A stretch of DNA of 14,446 nucleotides from Actinomycetota bacterium (GCA_019425105.1 JAHYYD010000031.1:1-14446), one strand, 5' to 3'. Shown: positions 1 through 7,664, counted from the stretch's first letter. The notes: generated from the letters alone by a model not told the origin. A program made the numbers and translations.

Positions 1-696
1 TCGGCGCGCATCACGGACCCGGAGCAGTGGTCCCCTCCCCTCTCTCTCGCCCTCGGCTGGGCCTCCACGATCGACCGCGTCGGCATCAAGGTGGCACCGG
101 GCATCGCCTACGAGCACATCCCCTCCTCCTGGCACGCGCAGTGGGTGAGCGTGGGCGGTGACCTCGTCGAGGCCTCGCTCTGGTCTCCCGCGCTGTCCCC
201 CGAGGGGCGGGGCCGTTCGTGCCTCCTCCTCGACGAGGCCGGGGCCGCCCATTCGCTTTCCACGCCCGAGGGCTTCGCGCCGAACGCGCCCGCGCCCCGC
301 GTTGAGGTCGCTCCCCTGGGCGCGATGGTTGCCGAGCCCGACAGCGCGGTCATCCGCGCGGGGCTCCTCGGACGCCTCGCACAGGACGTCGGAGCCGGCA
401 TCGTCTCCGACAAGATCGCCTACCTGACAGGGGATGACCTGCCCGACTCCCCCTTCTTTGACCGTTTCGAGGTCCTCGCGGTGACCAACCTGCGGGCAAA
501 GGCAATTTCTGTCGAGCTGCGCTCGCGCGGGGCGGGCAGCGTCGAAATCAAGAAGCGCGGAGCGGACATCAACCCGGACGACCTGCGTAAATCCTTGAAA
601 TTGGGCGGCGGAGGCGAGCAGCTGACCGTCATTGCGACGCGCGTCGACGGGCGTCACCGCGCGATCATCTGCCGACGGTTGGCTAAAAACCTGTAA
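1..696 (+). CDS. Class I SAM-dependent methyltransferase with THUMP-like C-terminal domain (C-terminal part)
   Basis: The reading frame is open from the first base of the window, so the gene starts upstream; 231 codons are visible. The GTG at 91 is an internal valine, not the start, because the frame continues upstream with protein-like sequence (ITDPEQWSPPLSLALGWAST). Visible landmarks, numbered within the window: SSWHAQWVSVGG near residues 42-53, AEPDSAVIRAG near 111-121, AYLTGDD near 140-146, and EIKKRGADINPDDLRKSL near 182-199. These fit the tail of actinobacterial methyltransferases that end in a THUMP-like domain, where an (E/D)PD-AVIRAG segment precedes an IKKRG motif. The SAM-binding Rossmann motifs should lie before the window and cannot be checked. 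The substrate is unknown, probably RNA. It ends 65 nt before the next gene on the same strand and no strong terminator separates them, so cotranscription is possible. The family call is fairly firm; the activity is inferred. Confidence 0.8.
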   Translation, partial: SARITDPEQWSPPLSLALGWASTIDRVGIKVAPGIAYEHIPSSWHAQWVSVGGDLVEASLWSPALSPEGRGRSCLLLDEAGAAHSLSTPEGFAPNAPAPRVEVAPLGAMVAEPDSAVIRAGLLGRLAQDVGAGIVSDKIAYLTGDDLPDSPFFDRFEVLAVTNLRAKAISVELRSRGAGSVEIKKRGADINPDDLRKSLKLGGGGEQLTVIATRVDGRHRAIICRRLAKNL

Positions 697-750
697 GGAA
701 GCTCTCGGCCGCCACTGGGTCCCTGCCTGCCAGAATGGAGGCAGCCAGCG

Positions 751-756
751 AAAGGA
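751..756 (+). promoter_or_regulatory. Ribosome binding site deciding the ligase start
   Basis: AAAGGA lies 5 nt before the ATG at 762. The in-frame ATG at 735 has no purine-rich sequence at a suitable distance. The protein family also begins close to the conserved GIEWE motif, which favours 762. Confidence 0.6.
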
Positions 757-761
757 TCGAC

Positions 762-1931
762 ATGTCTTTGCCCTTCGGTTCCTCCCAGCGCTCCACGATT
801 GGTATCGAGTGGGAGCTCCAGCTCGTTGACCGTGATTCCCACGACCTGCGTCAGAGCGCGGACGCCATCATCGACCGCGCGACGAGCGACGGCAAGCTCT
901 ACCCGGGCGTGCACCGCGAGATGCTGCTCAATACGATCGAGGTCGTCTCGAAGCCGCGCGCGACCGTCGCCGAGTGCATGGCCGACCTCATGGATTGCGT
1001 GGACTACCTGACTCCGCTGGCCTCGGACCTGCGCATTGACCTGGCGACCGCCGGCACGCACCCCTTCGCACGCCCCGGCCGCCAGCGCGTCACCGATTCG
1101 CAGCGTTACGCGCAGCTGGTCGAGCGCACCGCCTACTGGGGACACCAGATGCTCCTGTACGGCGTCCACGTCCACGTCGGTGTCGAGGACCGCGCGAAGA
1201 TCCTGCCGATCCAGGCCGCTCTCACCGCCCACCTGGGCCACCTGCAGGCCATCTCCGCATCCTCCCCCTTCTGGGCGGGTGAGGACACCGGATACGCGTC
1301 CAACCGCGCGATGGTCTTCCAGCAGCTTCCCACCGCCGGCATCCCGCGCCAGTTCGCCACGTGGGAGGACCTTGAGGCCTACACGGACGACATGATCCGC
1401 ACGGGCGTCATCGAGGGATTCGACGAGGTCCGCTGGGACATCCGCCCCTCCCCTGCCTTCGGCACGATCGAGAACCGGGTGTACGACGCGGCGACGAATG
1501 CGACCGAGGTCGGCATTTTCGCGGCCTTCACCCACGTCCTCGTCGAGCACTTCTCGCGCCTGTACGACGCGGGCGAGCCGCTGCCCGTCCTACCGGACTG
1601 GTTCGTCGCCGAAAACAAGTGGCGCTCCGCCCGCTACGGCATGGACGCGACCCTCATCGTCTCGCGTGACGGCACCACCGAGAGCGCCCGTGACGGCATC
1701 GCACGACTGAAGGAGGAACTGGCCCCCGTCGCCGAGGACCTGGGATGCGCGCGCGAGTTCGCGGGCCTCGAGACGATCCTGGCGATCGGCGCGTCCTACG
1801 AGCGTCAGCGCGCCGTCGCCGCGGCTGCCCGCCCCGGTCAGGGCCTCGACGCAGTGGTGGATCTCATGCGCGCCGAAATGAGCGCTGGACGCCCCCTCGC
1901 CCTCGCCGAATTCGCGACTCTGAACGCCTGA
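762..1931 (+). CDS. GCS2-family glutamate-cysteine ligase / carboxylate-amine ligase
   Basis: This 389-residue protein belongs to the GCS2 (YbdK-type) carboxylate-amine ligase family, whose characterised members join glutamate and cysteine with ATP to give gamma-glutamylcysteine in the cytoplasm. Landmarks in order: GIEWELQLVD (14-23, nucleotide and metal-binding start of the fold), LLNTIEVVS (55-63), TAGTHPFA (96-103), YGVHVHVGVED (133-143), SASSPFWAGEDTGYASNRA (165-183), QQLPTAGIP (187-195), EVRWDIRPSP (222-231), GTIENRV (234-240) and ENKWRSARYG (284-293). The length is normal, and the pattern closely resembles the actinobacterial branch that includes mycobacterial Rv0433. The start at 762 is preferred to the ATG at 735 because of its ribosome binding site. 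No glutathione synthetase gene is adjacent, and actinobacteria usually rely on mycothiol, so the product may feed another thiol pathway or use other substrates. A hairpin terminator follows the stop. The family is certain; the substrate is not. Confidence 0.88.
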   Translation: MSLPFGSSQRSTIGIEWELQLVDRDSHDLRQSADAIIDRATSDGKLYPGVHREMLLNTIEVVSKPRATVAECMADLMDCVDYLTPLASDLRIDLATAGTHPFARPGRQRVTDSQRYAQLVERTAYWGHQMLLYGVHVHVGVEDRAKILPIQAALTAHLGHLQAISASSPFWAGEDTGYASNRAMVFQQLPTAGIPRQFATWEDLEAYTDDMIRTGVIEGFDEVRWDIRPSPAFGTIENRVYDAATNATEVGIFAAFTHVLVEHFSRLYDAGEPLPVLPDWFVAENKWRSARYGMDATLIVSRDGTTESARDGIARLKEELAPVAEDLGCAREFAGLETILAIGASYERQRAVAAAARPGQGLDAVVDLMRAEMSAGRPLALAEFATLNA

Positions 1932-1947
1932 ACTCAGCCGACATGTG

Positions 1948-1976
1948 CCCCACGCCTCCACCCGGGCGTGGGGTTT
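1948..1976 (+). terminator. Intrinsic terminator after the glutamate-cysteine ligase
   Basis: CCCCACGCC (1948-1956) pairs perfectly with GGCGTGGGG (1965-1973) around an 8-nt loop and is followed by TTTGTC. It starts 17 nt after the ligase stop codon. It separates the ligase from the MprF-like gene, so the latter probably has its own promoter. Confidence 0.8.
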
Positions 1977-2032
1977 GTCATCATCGCCACACGTTCCCAG
2001 CACACTGTCAGCGCACTCCCAGAACACCGCCG

Positions 2033-2056
2033 TATCCTTAAAGCGGCCGTTAAACT
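2033..2056 (+). promoter_or_regulatory. Candidate -10 region for the MprF-like/esterase operon
   Basis: The gap between the terminator at 1948-1976 and the GTG at 2079 must hold the promoter if the terminator works. Two TANNNT boxes are present: TATCCT (2033-2038) and TAAACT (2051-2056). Neither has a convincing -35 hexamer at 16-18 nt. TAAACT would put the transcript start near 2063, just before the ribosome binding site, giving a leader of only about 16 nt. Confidence 0.25.
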
Positions 2057-2062
2057 GAAGCT

Positions 2063-2069
2063 GAGAGGA
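2063..2069 (+). promoter_or_regulatory. Ribosome binding site deciding the MprF-like start
   Basis: GAGAGGA ends 9 nt before the GTG at 2079. The frame is open further upstream to a GTG at 1968, but that codon lies inside the terminator stem of the previous gene. The 2079 start, or the adjacent GTG at 2082, is therefore the credible one. Confidence 0.65.
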
Positions 2070-2078
2070 CACTCGCCC

Positions 2079-4709
2079 GTGGTGCAGGAAGCAACGCAGT
2101 CACCCGAATCTGAACACGAACCATCTGCGCTCGCCAAGGTCCTCGCCCCAATCGGCGCCACCCTGCAGACACTCTGGCTCCTACTCTCCTCACTCACGCG
2201 ACTCACCGTCCGCTGGCTCTCACGCTGCCCCGCCACTGCGGTCCTGACTGTCGCGCTCATGATCACCTCGGCGTCCTACTGGGTGTGGCGCGGCCAGTTC
2301 CAGGCCCTCGAAGCCGACCCGTCCAGCCCCCACTGGTGGGCCATCCTCTCCTCCGTCGGCGCGGTTCCCGGCAGCTTCATCGCGACGGCCGTGCTCGGCA
2401 TCATCGTCATGATCGTCGCGGGCGGTGCGGCCGAGCGGCACCTGGGTACCCGCGCGTGGATCGCCGCCGCCGCGGCCGGACAGGTCGTCGGCGTCGCCGC
2501 CACCTGGCTGACGCTGCCGCTCCTCACCCGTTTCTTCTCCACCTGGGGACACACCATCGACGCGGGAAGCCTGTGGGGCACCAGCCTCGTCCTCGTCGCG
2601 CTCGTGGGTGCGGCCGCGCAATCGCTGGCCTCCCACTGGCGCTGGCGCGCCCGTTTCCTTCTCATCGGCATCCTCGTCCTGTCTGCCGCAATCCTCGGGT
2701 CCGCGATCTCCTACGCGCGCGTGTGGGCTCTCCTCGCGGGCATGGTGGCCGCGCGGCTTGCTGGCGTGCGCGGCCCGCACACCGACTCCCTCGACGACAT
2801 CACGATCGGCCGCCAGCTCGCCTCCGTCTCCGCCCTGTGCTGGGCGTGCGCGGCCACCCTGACGGTCGTAGCCTCGTCCCCCGAGGGCCCCCTCGGGCAG
2901 ATGCGCTGGTCGCTGGGACCCGCATGGTGGCTCGAGGGCCGCACGGGCATCATCGCAACCCTCCTGTGTCTGGCACCCATCACACTTCAGCTCATCTTCG
3001 CCTACGGCTTGCGTAAGGGCCGGCGCGCCGCCTACTACGGCACCCTCATCCTTCAGCTCGTTCTCGGCCTCTCGACCGTCGCGTCGACGGCTACTGCCCT
3101 CGCCCAGGGCACAGACGAGAACGGCATGGCCCGGCCCGAGCTCGTGACAACAGCGTCGCTCCTCCTCGTCCCCGTCATCCTCAACATCGCCCTGTGCGCC
3201 ATCACGTGGTCGGTGCGCCGCTCCTTCACCATCCACGCGGTGCCCTCCACGACCTCGACCCTGCTGCGCCGCTGGCTGATCCTCATGGCGGCCTGCGCGG
3301 GCGCCGTCCTCGTCCTCGGTTTCCTCACGAGCGACTCGTTCGTTCCCCTCGACGCTATCAACTCCGGCGACGATCTGACGGTCACCGACTACGCCTCACC
3401 GTTGCAGATCTTCCACGACTACCTGCTCGCCCTTCTCCCCACGGCAACCGCCTCGATCTTCGAGCCGTCCCTCGTTCCGATGACCCTCTTCGCCGAGGCA
3501 CCGGTCCAGTGGGTGCCTCTCGTTGCCTGGGTGGGCACGCTCGTGATCATCCTGAGCGCGCTGCTGGCCAGGCCTCGTATCCCGCAGTCCTCGCCGCTCG
3601 AGCGCCTCACGCCGCTCCTGCGCGCCCACGGCGGCGGCACGCTCGGATGGATGCAAACATGGGCGGGCAACCAGGTGTGGGTGTCTGAGTCGGGCGAGGC
3701 GGGGGCCGCCTACCGCGGGTCGGGCGGCGTCGCGCTGACGGTCACCGACCTCGCGTACGAACCGGGCAAGGCCACCGAAGCCATCGCACAGTTCGCGTCC
3801 TTCGCGTCCTCCGCGGGCCTGACCCCCGCGCTCTACTCGGTCCACGAAGAACTCGCGCAGGCCGCGCGTGAGGAGGGCTGGACGATCATGCAGGTCGCTG
3901 AAGAATCCCTGCTCGACCTGCCCGATCTCGCCTTTAAGGGCAAGGCCTACCAGGACGTGCGCACCGCCATGAACCACGCGACCCGCGAGGGCGTGTCGGC
4001 TGTGTGGACCACCTGGGACGAGTGCCCGGCGGGGTGGCGCGACCAGATCACCGCCATTTCCAACACGTGGAGCGCCGACAAGGCCCTGCCCGAGATGAGC
4101 TTTACGCTCGGCGGTGTGCGCGAGCTCGCGGTTCCCGAGACGCGCATCCTGGTCGCCATCGACGAGGAATCGACGATCCACGCCGTGACCTCATGGCTGC
4201 CGATCTACCGCGACGGAACGGTCATCGGCCTCACCCTGGACGTCATGCGTCGGCGCACGAGCGGGTGGCGCCCCGCGATCGAGTTCCTCATCGGCAAAGC
4301 GGCCCTGGCCGCACAGGAGGAAGGCCTGGAGATTCTCTCCCTGTCGGGCGCTCCCCTGTCACGCTCGGCCGACGACACCTCGGCGTTCGGGCCTCTCACC
4401 GACGCACTCGCGGCGATCATGGAGCCGCTCTACGGCTTCACATCGCTGCACGCGTTCAAGCGCAAGTTCAAGCCCCGCACACAGTCCCTCTATCTAGCGG
4501 TGCCGGATCCGGCCTCACTCGCAACCGTCGGCCTGGCCATCTCGCACGCATACGTGCCCCACGTATCCCCCGCGCAGACCCTCACGCTTCTCGCTTCGGT
4601 CAGCGGCGGACTGACCAAACTCGCCGCGAAGGGCGTCGGCGATCTGCGGTCCACGCGTGCGGCCTCACGCGAGGGCGCGCAGGCCCAGGCCGGAAAGGAC
4701 AAGCAATGA
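2079..4709 (+). CDS. MprF-like aminoacyl-lipid synthase with rhomboid-like N-terminal membrane domain
   Basis: The protein has 876 residues. Residues 1-30 are hydrophilic. About 50-230 is a multi-helix block with rhomboid-like spacing: AERHLGTRAW (118-127), a GQVVGVAATWL helix (134-144), GSLWGTSL (163-170) and ALLAGMVAARLAG (217-229). I see no GxSG serine motif and no histidine in the last helix, so it is not expected to be a protease. A second hydrophobic block (about 245-495) follows. Residues 505-815 form the cytoplasmic DUF2156/LPG-synthase C domain of MprF: FKGKAYQDVRTAMNHA (619-634), SFTLGG (674-679), LDVMRRRTSGWRPAIEFLI (720-738), SLSGAPLS (754-761) and LYGFTSLHAFKRKFKP (784-799). That family moves an amino acid from aminoacyl-tRNA to phosphatidylglycerol or diacylglycerol; which amino acid and lipid are used here cannot be read. 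The stop codon overlaps the start of the downstream esterase (ATGA), implying translational coupling. The C-terminal family is secure; the rhomboid-like label is my pattern match. Confidence 0.8.
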   Translation: MVQEATQSPESEHEPSALAKVLAPIGATLQTLWLLLSSLTRLTVRWLSRCPATAVLTVALMITSASYWVWRGQFQALEADPSSPHWWAILSSVGAVPGSFIATAVLGIIVMIVAGGAAERHLGTRAWIAAAAAGQVVGVAATWLTLPLLTRFFSTWGHTIDAGSLWGTSLVLVALVGAAAQSLASHWRWRARFLLIGILVLSAAILGSAISYARVWALLAGMVAARLAGVRGPHTDSLDDITIGRQLASVSALCWACAATLTVVASSPEGPLGQMRWSLGPAWWLEGRTGIIATLLCLAPITLQLIFAYGLRKGRRAAYYGTLILQLVLGLSTVASTATALAQGTDENGMARPELVTTASLLLVPVILNIALCAITWSVRRSFTIHAVPSTTSTLLRRWLILMAACAGAVLVLGFLTSDSFVPLDAINSGDDLTVTDYASPLQIFHDYLLALLPTATASIFEPSLVPMTLFAEAPVQWVPLVAWVGTLVIILSALLARPRIPQSSPLERLTPLLRAHGGGTLGWMQTWAGNQVWVSESGEAGAAYRGSGGVALTVTDLAYEPGKATEAIAQFASFASSAGLTPALYSVHEELAQAAREEGWTIMQVAEESLLDLPDLAFKGKAYQDVRTAMNHATREGVSAVWTTWDECPAGWRDQITAISNTWSADKALPEMSFTLGGVRELAVPETRILVAIDEESTIHAVTSWLPIYRDGTVIGLTLDVMRRRTSGWRPAIEFLIGKAALAAQEEGLEILSLSGAPLSRSADDTSAFGPLTDALAAIMEPLYGFTSLHAFKRKFKPRTQSLYLAVPDPASLATVGLAISHAYVPHVSPAQTLTLLASVSGGLTKLAAKGVGDLRSTRAASREGAQAQAGKDKQ

Positions 4710-6277
4710 GCGTTATTGGAAACATCCCGCTGACCTCGCTAACAACACTCGTCGTTGTCGGAGCGCTCGCCCTCGCCGCCCTGCTGGGAGGGGCGGCCCT
4801 GCTGGCGCGCTCTGAGCCCTCGCGCTGCCCGGGACGCGCGAGGCGATGGCTGGGTCGCACCGCCATCCTCCTCGTCCCCACAATCCTCCTCGCGTCGGCG
4901 GGTGGGCTGGTCTTCAATCGTTCGCTCGTCCTCGTGAAAACCAGCGGCGACCTGGGAAACCTCATCATGTCGACCGTCGTCGGCTCAACCACCCAAACCG
5001 GCGGTGAGGCCGACGTCGAGGCGCAGTCGGCTCCCGCATCCGAATTCGATGCAACCTTCACGACCGCCGACGACGGAATGCTGGAAACCACCTGGACCGG
5101 CCCATCGAGCGGTATCACCCAACCGGTCGACGTCATTACACCGACCGGCTATTCAACGAACGATGGCAAGACCTACGGCGTTATCGAGCTCCTGCACGGT
5201 TACCCGGGCGGCCCCGACGGAATCCTGCAAGGCCTCGGTATCCAACAGGAACTGGACAAGGCCATTGCCGCCGGCATCATCCCGCCGTCGATCGTCGTCG
5301 CCCCCGGTCTCAACGTCGATGAAGAAGCGCACGACTGCGCTGACATCGAAGGGCGCCCAGCCGTGTATACGTGGGTCTCCCACGATGTCCCCGAGATGAT
5401 TCGGCACAACTTCCCCAACACGACGTCCAACCGCGATGGCTGGATGATCGGCGGCTTCTCCGCAGGCGCCTACTGCGCGATCTGGACCGCTCTGCGCACC
5501 CCGCAGACCTACGGGGCTGCCGCGTCGCTGTCCGGCTACGACACGCAGATCGAGGGACAGATGACCAACCAGGGGGACCAGTACCTCGCTGACAACACGC
5601 TGTCGACCATGCTGGCGAATCGTACGCCGGACGGGCTGCGCATCTACGCGATGGCAGCCGGAGACGACGCGGTTGGCGGCGCCTACACCGCTCTCAAGAT
5701 GGCTTCGGCCGTCAAAGATCCTGACTCGGTCACCACGGATGTCCCGCCGACCGGCGGACATACGGGCCCCCTCTGGAGCGAACACATCCCCAACCTGCTG
5801 GCCTGGTGGGGTTCTTCTGATCGCGTCGCCCGCGCCGTAGGTTCCACGCCGACGGCGGCTACCGCTCAGTCATCCGAGGCCTACGAATCCGTCGTTCCGG
5901 TCACCACCGTGACCCACGAAGTTCGGCCAACCGCCCCGAACGGCTACGTGACGCTCGGCATCCTCATCGTCGGGGTTCTGATCTCCCTCGTACTCGCCTG
6001 GCACTTCGCGCCGCGCTGGCAGCCGCAGCGCCACGAGGAAAGGACCGACGAGGAGCACGGCGAGCACCACGCGCGTCACCGCGCGCAGCGCTCGGATCGG
6101 TTCAACGCACTCCCCGCCCCAGCACTGAGCGCGCTCGCATACCTGGCACGACTCACCGCGCTGGGCACCGCAGTCGGGAGCGCCGCGGCACTCATCGGCA
6201 TTGCCTCCAACATGGTGGGTGGCTTCTACACCTCGTGGAGCTCGATCGCCGAAAGCTTCGTGGCCGGCCTGCGCTAA
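4706..6277 (+). CDS. Membrane-anchored alpha/beta-hydrolase esterase (esterase D / antigen 85-like fold)
   Basis: A 523-residue hydrolase of the putative esterase family (PF00756 type). Two hydrophobic segments open it (about 11-34 and 52-70), so the catalytic domain (about 120-370) is probably outside the membrane. Visible elements: ELLHGYPGGPDG (161-172, oxyanion-loop region), TWVSHDVPEMI (222-232), nucleophile elbow GGFSAGAYC with Ser252, SLSGYD (274-279), AGDDAVGG (318-325, candidate acid Asp320) and GGHTGPLW with candidate catalytic His352. Cys211 and Cys257 could form a disulfide. After the domain come a further transmembrane helix (about 415-432), a highly charged His/Glu/Arg stretch (about 438-465) and a hydrophobic tail (about 472-508). 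The start codon overlaps the previous stop and GGAAAGGA lies just upstream. The coupling suggests it acts on the lipids made by its partner, for example as an aminoacyl-lipid hydrolase. That is inference; cell-envelope acyl transfer or general ester hydrolysis are alternatives. Confidence 0.82.
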   Translation: MSVIGNIPLTSLTTLVVVGALALAALLGGAALLARSEPSRCPGRARRWLGRTAILLVPTILLASAGGLVFNRSLVLVKTSGDLGNLIMSTVVGSTTQTGGEADVEAQSAPASEFDATFTTADDGMLETTWTGPSSGITQPVDVITPTGYSTNDGKTYGVIELLHGYPGGPDGILQGLGIQQELDKAIAAGIIPPSIVVAPGLNVDEEAHDCADIEGRPAVYTWVSHDVPEMIRHNFPNTTSNRDGWMIGGFSAGAYCAIWTALRTPQTYGAAASLSGYDTQIEGQMTNQGDQYLADNTLSTMLANRTPDGLRIYAMAAGDDAVGGAYTALKMASAVKDPDSVTTDVPPTGGHTGPLWSEHIPNLLAWWGSSDRVARAVGSTPTAATAQSSEAYESVVPVTTVTHEVRPTAPNGYVTLGILIVGVLISLVLAWHFAPRWQPQRHEERTDEEHGEHHARHRAQRSDRFNALPAPALSALAYLARLTALGTAVGSAAALIGIASNMVGGFYTSWSSIAESFVAGLR

Positions 6278-6280
6278 CAG

Positions 6281-6299
6281 CGCGCCAGCTTCAGGCGCG
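6281..6299. terminator. Weak hairpin between convergent esterase and tsaD genes
   Basis: CGCGCC (6281-6286) pairs with GGCGCG (6294-6299) around a 7-nt loop. A smaller overlapping stem, GCGCT-AAC-AGCGC, spans 6271-6283. The two genes end only 13 nt apart, so a shared bidirectional terminator would have to be here, but no T-run flanks either side. The tsaD stop codon lies in the loop. Confidence 0.35.
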
Positions 6300-7346
6300 G
6301 GGTGCCATGTAGGTCGTCGTCAGCTCCATGCCCGAGTCCGGAGAGAAATCCCAATCCGAGGGCGGTAGGCCTGCCGCGACCAGCTCCGAGCCAATCGCAG
6401 CGATCTGAGCGCCATTGTCCGTGCAGAAGCGCAGCGGAGGCATACGCACGGCGACACCCGCGGCCTCGGCTCGCTCCGTCAGGAGGGCGCGCAGACGCGA
6501 ATTCGCGGAGAAACCACCGCCCACGACGATCGTATTGCACCCGGTGTCCAAGGCCGCTCGCACAGCCTTCGCCGTCAGAGAGTCGTTAACTGCCTCAGAG
6601 AACGCCGCGCAGACGTTTTCCTTGCTGACACTCTCGCCTCGTGCGGTCGCACCCTCGATGTAGCGGGCGACAGCCGTCTTCAGTCCCGAGAACGAGAAGT
6701 CGTACTTGTGGCGTTCCTTGTCCTTGCCTGCGGCCAGGCCGCGCGGGAAACGGATTGCCTCGCGGTCCCCCTGCTGGGATAGGCGGTCCACGTGCGGGCC
6801 GCCCGGGTAGGGCAGGTTGAGGAGACGCCCGACCTTGTCGAAGGCCTCGCCGGCAGCATCGTCCAGGGTCCCGCCGAGCTCGACGACGTCCGTCGCGATA
6901 TTACGGATCTCGAGGATGTTCGAGTGCCCACCCGAGACGACGAGGCCGATAAAGTGATCGGGCAGCGGTCCTTCGGCGAGCTTATCGACCGCGAGGTGGC
7001 CGATCACGTGGTTGACGCCGTACAGGGGCTTGCCCAGGGACGAGGCCAGGGCCTTCGCCGCGCAAATGCCAACCGTCAGAGAACCGACCAGACCCGGTCC
7101 GGCAGCAACCGCAATCGCGTCGACATCCGCGAGGGTAACGCCCGCCTCGTCGAGCGCAGCGTGCAGTGTCGGCAGGAAAGACTCCAGGTGCGCGCGCGAA
7201 GCAATCTCGGGGATGATGCCGCCGTAGCGGGCGTATTCATCCATCGACGTCGCCGTACGGTCGACGAGCAGCTGCGTACCGCGTACGAGGCCGACGCCGG
7301 TCTCATCGCAGGTTGACTCAATACCAAGGACCAGGGGTTCACTCAC
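6291..7346 (-). CDS. tsaD: tRNA threonylcarbamoyladenosine (t6A37) transferase TsaD
   Basis: TsaD transfers the threonylcarbamoyl group from threonylcarbamoyl-AMP onto A37 of ANN-decoding tRNAs, working in the cytoplasm with TsaB and TsaE. The 351-residue protein is full length for the family. It begins with LVLGIESTCDETGVGLV (5-21), carries the metal-binding NHVIGHL motif (His113, His117), the VVSGGHS segment (136-142), the DFSFSGLKTAVARY block (216-229), VVGGGFSANSRLR (274-286) and the final metal ligand in FCTDNGAQIA (Asp310). The start is a GTG; an in-frame stop lies just upstream, so it is the only candidate that keeps the conserved N-terminus. AGGGA ends only 1 nt before the GTG, too close to serve as a ribosome binding site, while a -10 box sits 6 nt upstream, so the mRNA may be leaderless. 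Unlike many actinobacteria, tsaD is not next to rimI but about 4.2 kb downstream of it. Confidence 0.96.
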   Translation of the reverse strand: MSEPLVLGIESTCDETGVGLVRGTQLLVDRTATSMDEYARYGGIIPEIASRAHLESFLPTLHAALDEAGVTLADVDAIAVAAGPGLVGSLTVGICAAKALASSLGKPLYGVNHVIGHLAVDKLAEGPLPDHFIGLVVSGGHSNILEIRNIATDVVELGGTLDDAAGEAFDKVGRLLNLPYPGGPHVDRLSQQGDREAIRFPRGLAAGKDKERHKYDFSFSGLKTAVARYIEGATARGESVSKENVCAAFSEAVNDSLTAKAVRAALDTGCNTIVVGGGFSANSRLRALLTERAEAAGVAVRMPPLRFCTDNGAQIAAIGSELVAAGLPPSDWDFSPDSGMELTTTYMAPRA

Positions 7347-7352
7347 GTCCCT

Positions 7353-7358
7353 AGTTTA
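7353..7358 (-). promoter_or_regulatory. -10 box of a probable leaderless tsaD promoter
   Basis: On the minus strand TAAACT is followed by 6 nt (AGGGAC) and then the GTG start of tsaD. Transcription starting about 7 nt after the -10 would begin at the start codon itself. No recognisable -35 hexamer is present at 17 nt, which is common in actinobacterial leaderless promoters. Confidence 0.5.
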
Positions 7359-7409
7359 TGCCTCGCGTGCGACCGCCGCCGCACACGCGCTCCGCCTTGG
7401 CGCCGCGAG

Positions 7410-7664
7410 TCAGGAGTCGGCGTCGATCTGGTCGCTGGAACGCGCGTTCGCAACGAACATCGCGACGCCCGCAATGGCAAAGACCAGCAGGCTCCAGGGG
7501 AAGAGCGAATCCGCAATCGGCTTGATCTGCGCAGAGCCAAAGAGAACGCCCAGGAGCAGGAGGACCGACAGGATCGCAAAGACGATCATCGCCGTGATGC
7601 CGATGGTCGCGCTGACCCAATAGCGCCGTGTGTGCGTGTTCGGGCCGTTTTCATCGAATTGCAT
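7410..7664 (-). CDS. Small two-helix membrane protein of unknown function
   Basis: An 84-residue protein that I do not recognise as a named family. The ATG at 7664 is preceded by AGAGGAG at 7 nt spacing, better supported than longer in-frame starts upstream. The first 16 residues are hydrophilic and contain charged and polar groups (MQFDENGPNTHTRRYW). Two hydrophobic segments follow at about 17-42 and 54-71, separated by a short polar loop (SAQIKPIADS), and the protein ends in a short acidic tail. This predicts both termini on the same side of the membrane. It lies between the sdh operon terminator and tsaD on the same strand, with its own -10-like sequence, so it is probably transcribed alone. 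The good ribosome binding site, the clean two-helix pattern and the isolated promoter argue for a real gene; no function can be assigned. Confidence 0.7.
   Translation of the reverse strand: MQFDENGPNTHTRRYWVSATIGITAMIVFAILSVLLLLGVLFGSAQIKPIADSLFPWSLLVFAIAGVAMFVANARSSDQIDADS

Noticed and set aside
723..744. Possible hairpin CTGCCT/AGGCAG between the methyltransferase and ligase genes
   Set aside because: The stem is only 6 bp with a 10-nt loop and no T-run, and it lies just before the ligase ribosome binding site; too weak to call.
1968..2078. Longer N-terminus for the MprF-like protein starting at the GTG at 1968
   Set aside because: That codon lies within the terminator stem of the previous gene and lacks a ribosome binding site; the GTG at 2079 has one at the proper distance.
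2220..3236. A 338-codon minus-strand open frame opposite the MprF-like gene
   Set aside because: It is charged, Gly/Asp/Arg-rich shadow sequence with no hydrophobic core; the plus strand encodes clear membrane helices.
4004..4705. Upstream extension of the esterase frame inside the MprF-like gene
   Set aside because: The extension reads as Arg/Pro/His-rich shadow sequence. The ATG at 4706 has a good ribosome binding site and is followed by a membrane segment.
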